Assembly: GCA_030622265.1 (NCBI GenBank) | Contig: JAUXGG010000036.1 | Location: 1 to 9,754, forward strand | Length of the DNA: 9,754 nucleotides | Source of the DNA: Candidatus Eiseniibacteriota bacterium | GTDB lineage: Bacteria; Arandabacterota; Arandabacteria; Arandabacterales; Arandabacteraceae | Reading direction: 5' to 3' | In this document: positions 5,915-9,754 of the stretch, in pieces | How the letters are laid out: each line of letters starts with the position of its first letter | Position numbering within the stretch: position 1 is the stretch's first letter | Position numbers and translations under genes: made by a program | Notes under the pieces: generated by a model | The model's database searches: none | What the model saw: the letters and a program-made list of their open reading frames with translations, nothing else | Told to the model about the DNA's origin: nothing

Positions 5915-7293
5915 GGGGGAATCCCTTAAAGATAAAGTCGGTCGCTTTCATTACCGTGGGCTGCAAGCTCAACCAGTTCGAGACCGAGCAGATGAGAGAG
6001 CTGGTCGAAGCCGAGGGCTACACCACCTGCCCGGCTAATGAGGGTGCCGATGTCTTTGTGATAAACACCTGCACGGTTACCTCCAAGAGCGACTACCGCT
6101 CGAGGCAGGCCGTCCGCAGGGCCATACGCTCCAACCCGGATGCCCTGGTGGTGGTAACAGGATGCTATGCCCAGGTTGCCCCCGACGATGTGGCCCGGAT
6201 CGATGGTGTCGACGTGGTACTGGGAAACGCCGAGAAGGCGGAGATCCTCGACTTCATCACCTCAGCCACTAGGCAGGCTCCCACGGCCGGCGCGGCACCG
6301 ACGGTCAAGGTTACTCCCACCGGAGAGCTTTCGCCGCTTAAGGCAGGTACGCGCCTCCGGGCCTTTGGCAGATACACAAGAGCTTTCGTTAAGATCCAGG
6401 ATGGCTGTGACAACCACTGCACCTATTGTGCCGTGCCCGGGGCGAGAGGCCGGAGCCGGAGCAAGAGCTCCGATGAGATCCGCCGAGAGCTTGAGGTGCT
6501 TGCGCGGGAAGGCTACAGGGAGGTCGTGCTTACAGGCGTGCACCTCGGGTCTTATGGAAAGGACCTCGCCGGGTCAGGGAGCCACGGTGAGGACCGGAGT
6601 CTCACAGCGGCAGCGAGCCTTCCCGGACTCCTTCGGCACATCGCGGAAGTACCGGCGCTGGAGCGCATCCGCTTGAGCTCGGTCGAGCCGACCGATTTCT
6701 CAGCTGAGATCATAGACCTCATGGCCGATCCTGCGATGAAGATCGCTCCTCACGTTCACGTGCCTCTCCAGAGCGGGGATGACGGGATCTTGAAGCGAAT
6801 GGCCCGCCGCTATGACCGCACCCTCTATCAGGCGCTTATCGAGAGAATAGCCGGGCGCGTGCCCCGCTGCGGCATCGGCGCCGATGTGATGGTGGGTTTC
6901 CCCGGCGAGGATGATGCCGCTTTCCAGAATTCATTTGATCTGATCGAGGGGTTGCCCATCACTTATCTCCACGTGTTCTCCTATTCGCCGCGGCCCGGAA
7001 CACCGGCCGCCGACATGGATTGCCAGGTCGATGCCGGGGTGAAGAAGGAGAGAAGCAGGATCTTAAGAGAGCTCGGCCGGGAGAAATCTCTCCAGTTCAG
7101 GCGTTCGCTCACAGGGCATACGCTCCAGGTCCTTGTACTCGAGGCCGAACGAGATGGCCGGAAAACGGGCCTGAGCGGCAACTATGTTAAGGCCTTTTTC
7201 GATGAGCCCGTCCGGGCCAATACCATGATGCAGTGCGATGCAGTGAGCATAGCGCCCGATGGCTTGAGAGTTTCCACAAAGGGACGCCGCTAA
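5911..7293 (+). CDS. mtaB: tRNA t6A37 methylthiotransferase MtaB (YqeV type)
   Basis: The 460-residue radical-SAM methylthiotransferase converts t6A to ms2t6A at tRNA position 37. The UPF0004 domain carries cluster cysteines C18 (in VGCKLNQFETE, the MtaB signature), C54 (NTC) and C85 (TGC). The radical-SAM cluster motif is C166-DNH-C170-TY-C173. A TRAM-like RNA-binding domain occupies about 399-460. The GCKLNQFETE form separates it from MiaB (GCQMN) and RimO. GTG 5911 overlaps the activase stop (GTGA), which implies translational coupling; GGGAGGTGG at 5894-5902 is the ribosome site. No other start would keep the N-terminal strand before C18. It lies next to miaB, so the cell makes both ms2t6A and ms2i6A enzymes from one message. 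The symbol is shared with an unrelated methanol:corrinoid methyltransferase and should not be confused with it in view of the upstream corrinoid gene. Confidence 0.94.
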   Translation: MRGNPLKIKSVAFITVGCKLNQFETEQMRELVEAEGYTTCPANEGADVFVINTCTVTSKSDYRSRQAVRRAIRSNPDALVVVTGCYAQVAPDDVARIDGVDVVLGNAEKAEILDFITSATRQAPTAGAAPTVKVTPTGELSPLKAGTRLRAFGRYTRAFVKIQDGCDNHCTYCAVPGARGRSRSKSSDEIRRELEVLAREGYREVVLTGVHLGSYGKDLAGSGSHGEDRSLTAAASLPGLLRHIAEVPALERIRLSSVEPTDFSAEIIDLMADPAMKIAPHVHVPLQSGDDGILKRMARRYDRTLYQALIERIAGRVPRCGIGADVMVGFPGEDDAAFQNSFDLIEGLPITYLHVFSYSPRPGTPAADMDCQVDAGVKKERSRILRELGREKSLQFRRSLTGHTLQVLVLEAERDGRKTGLSGNYVKAFFDEPVRANTMMQCDAVSIAPDGLRVSTKGRR

Positions 7294-7296
7294 CTT

Positions 7297-8622
7297 ATGG
7301 ACAAGACTTACTTTATCGAGACCTATGGCTGCCAGATGAATGTCTATGACAGCGAGTTCATTGCCGATCTGCTCTCGATGAAGGGATACTCCCGGGCCGC
7401 AAGTCCGGAAGATGCGTCGGTTGTTCTCATCAATACCTGCAGCGTGCGGGCCCGGGCCGAGCGCAAGGCCATCACCAGAGTGCAGCAACTTGTAGCGCTC
7501 AAGCGGTCCGGAAGACCGGCCTACATAGGCGTAATAGGATGCATGGCCCAGCGGCTGGGCAGCGATCTGGAAAAGGCCGGCTGCCGTGTGGACCTGATCC
7601 TGGGACCCGATACCTACCTTGATCTCCCGCAGATCATCGACGGTCTCGAGAACCGGGACGGACCGTTTGTTGATATTGGGCAGGATCCGGCTTGTCTATA
7701 CAGCCTTAAGCCCAGGGTTCACGATTCCGTGACCGCGTTCGTCACCATCATGCGGGGCTGCAACAACTTCTGCTCATTCTGCATCGTGCCCTATGTCCGC
7801 GGCAGAGAGAGAAGCAAGCCCCTCGGGGAGGTTGTGGCCGAGGTCGAGCACATGGTGGGCCTCGGGGTAAAGGAGGTCACGCTCCTCGGACAGAACGTCA
7901 GCTCCTACTGCGGCGATGGTACCGACTTCGCCTCGCTGCTTCGCCGGGTGAGCGACATCGAGGGTCTCAGGCGCATCAGGTTCACGACATCCCATCCCAG
8001 GGACCTTACCCCGGAAGTGATCGAGGCCATGCGGGAACTCGCCAAGGTCTGCGAGCATCTCCACCTTCCGCTTCAAAGCGGATCGGATCGCATCCTTAAG
8101 ATCATGAACCGGGGATACACTTATGGCCAGTACCGGGACACGGTTGAGCTGGCCCGGTCCAGGGTGCCGGGGCTTGCCCTTACAACCGATCTCATGGTGG
8201 GCTTCCCTTCGGAAGACGATGCCGACCACGAGGCCACGCTCCAGGCTGTTAAGGACATCGCCTTCGAATCCGCTTTCACGTTCAAGTACTCAGCCCGGCC
8301 GGGCACGCGCGCCTCGGAGCTTGAGGACGACGTACCCGACGCCGAGAAGACCAGGAGGCTTCAAGAGATCCTTGGGATCGAGAACCGCATGATCGACGCC
8401 TGCAAACAGTCCCTGGCCGGTCAGGAGGTCGAAATCCTCGTAGAGGGCGCCAGCAAGAGGGAAGAGGGCTACCTCACGGGGCGCACGAGGAAAAACTGGC
8501 TTGCAAAGCTACCCGCAAAAGGTGTAAGAAAAGGGGAGGTGGTCGTGGCCAGGGTAACAGGTGTATCCCGCTGGATGATCACCTGTGATAAGGTTCTCTT
8601 GAAAGGTGGGGGCTTAATATGA
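7297..8622 (+). CDS. miaB: tRNA i6A37 methylthiotransferase MiaB
   Basis: The 441-residue radical-SAM enzyme adds a methylthio group to i6A37, giving ms2i6A in tRNAs that read UNN codons. The UPF0004 domain has C12 (ETYGCQMNVYDSE, the MiaB signature), C48 (INTCSVR) and C82 (IGCMAQR), which hold the auxiliary sulfur-donating cluster. C155-NNF-C159-SF-C162 binds the SAM cluster and is followed by VPYVRGRERS, also MiaB-like. The TRAM-like domain spans about 370-441. It starts 3 bases after the mtaB stop; AAAGGGA at 7278-7284 is the nearest ribosome site and is distant, so coupling to mtaB translation is likely. Its stop overlaps the lapA start (ATGA). The substrate needs MiaA for i6A, which is not in the window. 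All key residues are intact, and identification is secure. Confidence 0.96.
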   Translation: MDKTYFIETYGCQMNVYDSEFIADLLSMKGYSRAASPEDASVVLINTCSVRARAERKAITRVQQLVALKRSGRPAYIGVIGCMAQRLGSDLEKAGCRVDLILGPDTYLDLPQIIDGLENRDGPFVDIGQDPACLYSLKPRVHDSVTAFVTIMRGCNNFCSFCIVPYVRGRERSKPLGEVVAEVEHMVGLGVKEVTLLGQNVSSYCGDGTDFASLLRRVSDIEGLRRIRFTTSHPRDLTPEVIEAMRELAKVCEHLHLPLQSGSDRILKIMNRGYTYGQYRDTVELARSRVPGLALTTDLMVGFPSEDDADHEATLQAVKDIAFESAFTFKYSARPGTRASELEDDVPDAEKTRRLQEILGIENRMIDACKQSLAGQEVEILVEGASKREEGYLTGRTRKNWLAKLPAKGVRKGEVVVARVTGVSRWMITCDKVLLKGGGLI

Positions 8623-8963
8623 ATCTATCAAGGGTTATCGCTGCCATTGCGCTTCTCATTATCACCATGGCCATCATCGCGTTCGCAGTCATGAATCCCG
8701 GAGAGCGGGTCCTGATCCACCTCGGCTGGCGGACATATACCAATGTGCCCATGATCCTGGCCCTGTTTGTGGCTTTCGTGATAGGGATTGTTCTCACCCT
8801 GATCTACAGCCTCTACTATTTCGTCGACCTGGGCCTGAGGGTGCGAAAGCTCAAGAGTGAGAACAAGACCCTGGAGAAGGAACTCCTGGCCATCAGGAGC
8901 CTGCCGCTCGAGGATTCTTCAGATGAGCCCGGGCCGGAAGCAGGAAAGGAAGTGGCACCGTGA
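8619..8963 (+). CDS. lapA: LapA-domain (DUF1049) inner-membrane protein
   Basis: This 114-residue protein has two membrane segments (about 5-24 and 42-66) separated by a short loop containing MNPGERVLIHLGW, which is typical of the DUF1049/LapA family (N-P, then a beta pair). A charged helix at about 72-93 (LRVRKLKSENKTLEKELL) is a probable cytoplasmic coiled coil. The last 20 residues are acidic and disordered-looking. In E. coli LapA works beside LapB at the inner membrane in lipopolysaccharide assembly. The gene that follows here is LapB-like, which supports the call. The ATG overlaps the miaB stop (ATGA), with a GGTGGGGG ribosome site at 8605-8612. Its own stop overlaps the next start (GTGA). 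Confidence 0.87.
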   Translation: MNLSRVIAAIALLIITMAIIAFAVMNPGERVLIHLGWRTYTNVPMILALFVAFVIGIVLTLIYSLYYFVDLGLRVRKLKSENKTLEKELLAIRSLPLEDSSDEPGPEAGKEVAP

Positions 8964-9754
8964 CCATATGGATCATTCTCATTCTATGTGTGGTCGCCGT
9001 TATCTTCCACCGGGTCTGGGTATCGATCGTCGCCAAGCGCAGGGGATCCTCCGGGAAAAACCCGTATGTCGAGGGTATCTCGGCGCTCCTGGACAATGAC
9101 CACGAGGCGGCCATGGGTTTCTTCAAGCAGGCCGTCCGCGACGACCCCCAGGAGATCGATCCGTATCTCAGGCTTGGAGACGTGTTCAGGGAAACCGGTG
9201 ATGTGAAGCGCGCGATCCAGATGCACCGCGAGCTCACGGTCAGGCCGGCGATACCTAAGAGCGTCCTGGCGAGAGTGCTCCTGAGCCTTGCCCGGGACTA
9301 TGTCAAGGCCAGGAGGATGGACCGCGGGGCCGCCACCTATGAACAGGTCCTCGAGGTCCACCCCAAGAATGAGAAGGCCATGAATGAGCTCCTCGCCGTG
9401 TACGAGCAAATGGGCGAGTGGGACAAGGCTTATCTCATAAGGCGGGATATCTCCAAGATGACAAAGGTCGATGACACGAGGTTCCTTGCTCTCTACAAGG
9501 CGTATGTCGGAAAGCAGTACATGGACCGGGGTGATCTTAAGAAAGCTGAAGGCAGTCTTAAGGACGCGGTCAAGATCGACTCGGAATGCGCATCGGCCTA
9601 TCTCTACCTGGGTGACGTCTACTATGCCGGGGGCAATATCGACAATGCCATTTCATCCTGGCGGAAAATCGTGACCCTGTTCCCCGACATCGCATACATA
9701 ACTTTCAGGCGCCTCGAGAAGGCCTTCTATGAGAAGGGCAAGTTCGAGAAGATC
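8960..9754 (+). CDS. lapB: LapB-like membrane-anchored TPR protein, 3' end outside window
   Basis: The frame opens at GTG 8960, overlapping the lapA stop as GTGA, and stays open to the last base, giving 265 residues without a stop. Residues 2-17 form an N-terminal membrane anchor (TIWIILILCVVAVIF), followed by a basic KRR. From about residue 35 onward come tandem TPR-like helix pairs, near 36-65, 67-98, 105-135, 138-168, 175-207 and 211-243. The stretch YLRLGDVFRETGDVKRAIQMH (69-89) closely follows the LapB (YciM) pattern. E. coli LapB is about 390 residues with a C-terminal rubredoxin-like metal site, which would lie beyond this window. LapB guides FtsH-dependent turnover of LpxC and so sets lipid A synthesis; order and topology match lapA-lapB. 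The rubredoxin domain must be seen to confirm LapB rather than a generic TPR protein. Confidence 0.82.
   Translation, partial: MTIWIILILCVVAVIFHRVWVSIVAKRRGSSGKNPYVEGISALLDNDHEAAMGFFKQAVRDDPQEIDPYLRLGDVFRETGDVKRAIQMHRELTVRPAIPKSVLARVLLSLARDYVKARRMDRGAATYEQVLEVHPKNEKAMNELLAVYEQMGEWDKAYLIRRDISKMTKVDDTRFLALYKAYVGKQYMDRGDLKKAEGSLKDAVKIDSECASAYLYLGDVYYAGGNIDNAISSWRKIVTLFPDIAYITFRRLEKAFYEKGKFEKI

Noticed and set aside
6167..6676. + strand open frame of 169 codons inside mtaB
   Set aside because: It is Arg/Pro/Ser-rich, out of frame with the complete MtaB motifs, and typical of frame-shifted GC-rich coding sequence.
5911..7293. MtaB as a methanol:corrinoid methyltransferase that would supply the corrinoid protein
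   Set aside because: The protein has UPF0004 and radical-SAM cysteine motifs of the tRNA enzyme. The shared gene symbol is a naming coincidence.

Overview
The window is a densely coding, GC-rich stretch (about 60% by eye). All nine supported genes lie on the + strand, with short gaps or 4-base stop/start overlaps. The genes suggest an uncultivated, probably anaerobic, Gram-negative bacterium. There is a PorV/UPF0164-type outer-membrane barrel with a signal peptide and a C-terminal phenylalanine. There is a LapA/LapB pair linked to lipopolysaccharide control. There are also oxygen-sensitive chemistries: a corrinoid protein, a 2-hydroxyacyl-CoA-dehydratase-type ATPase activator and two radical-SAM enzymes. 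I cannot place it at phylum level; Desulfobacterota-like or FCB/Eisenbacteria/WOR-3-like lineages are plausible guesses.

Layout. (1) Bases 2-718: the 3' part of a DUF885 zinc-metallopeptidase-like protein, cut by the window start. (2) A perfect inverted repeat at 731-754 fills the gap before the next gene. (3) 777-1862: a PorV-like outer-membrane protein. (4) 1905-4875: a tight cluster of an aldehyde dehydrogenase, a stand-alone cobalamin-binding (corrinoid) protein and a MetH-N-terminus-like homocysteine methyltransferase. (5) A near-consensus sigma70 promoter (TTGACA, 17 bp, TAGAAT) overlaps the methyltransferase stop codon at 4872-4900. (6) 4964 to the window end: an apparent operon of an HgdC/BadF-type ATPase activator, the tRNA position-37 methylthiotransferases MtaB and MiaB in tandem, LapA, and a 3'-truncated LapB-like TPR protein.

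How the genes may work together. The corrinoid protein and the homocysteine methyltransferase look like two modules of methionine synthase made as separate proteins. The pterin-binding and AdoMet-reactivation modules are not here, so the methyl donor and the reactivase are unknown. Immediately downstream, under its own promoter, is a reductive activator ATPase with both [4Fe-4S]-binding cysteines but no dehydratase partner in the window. Whether it serves the corrinoid protein is the most interesting open question. The rest of the downstream operon joins two tRNA A37 modification enzymes to an envelope-control pair through overlapping start and stop codons. No RNA genes, insertion sequences or CRISPR arrays were seen. 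No gene-free stretch exceeds 90 bases.
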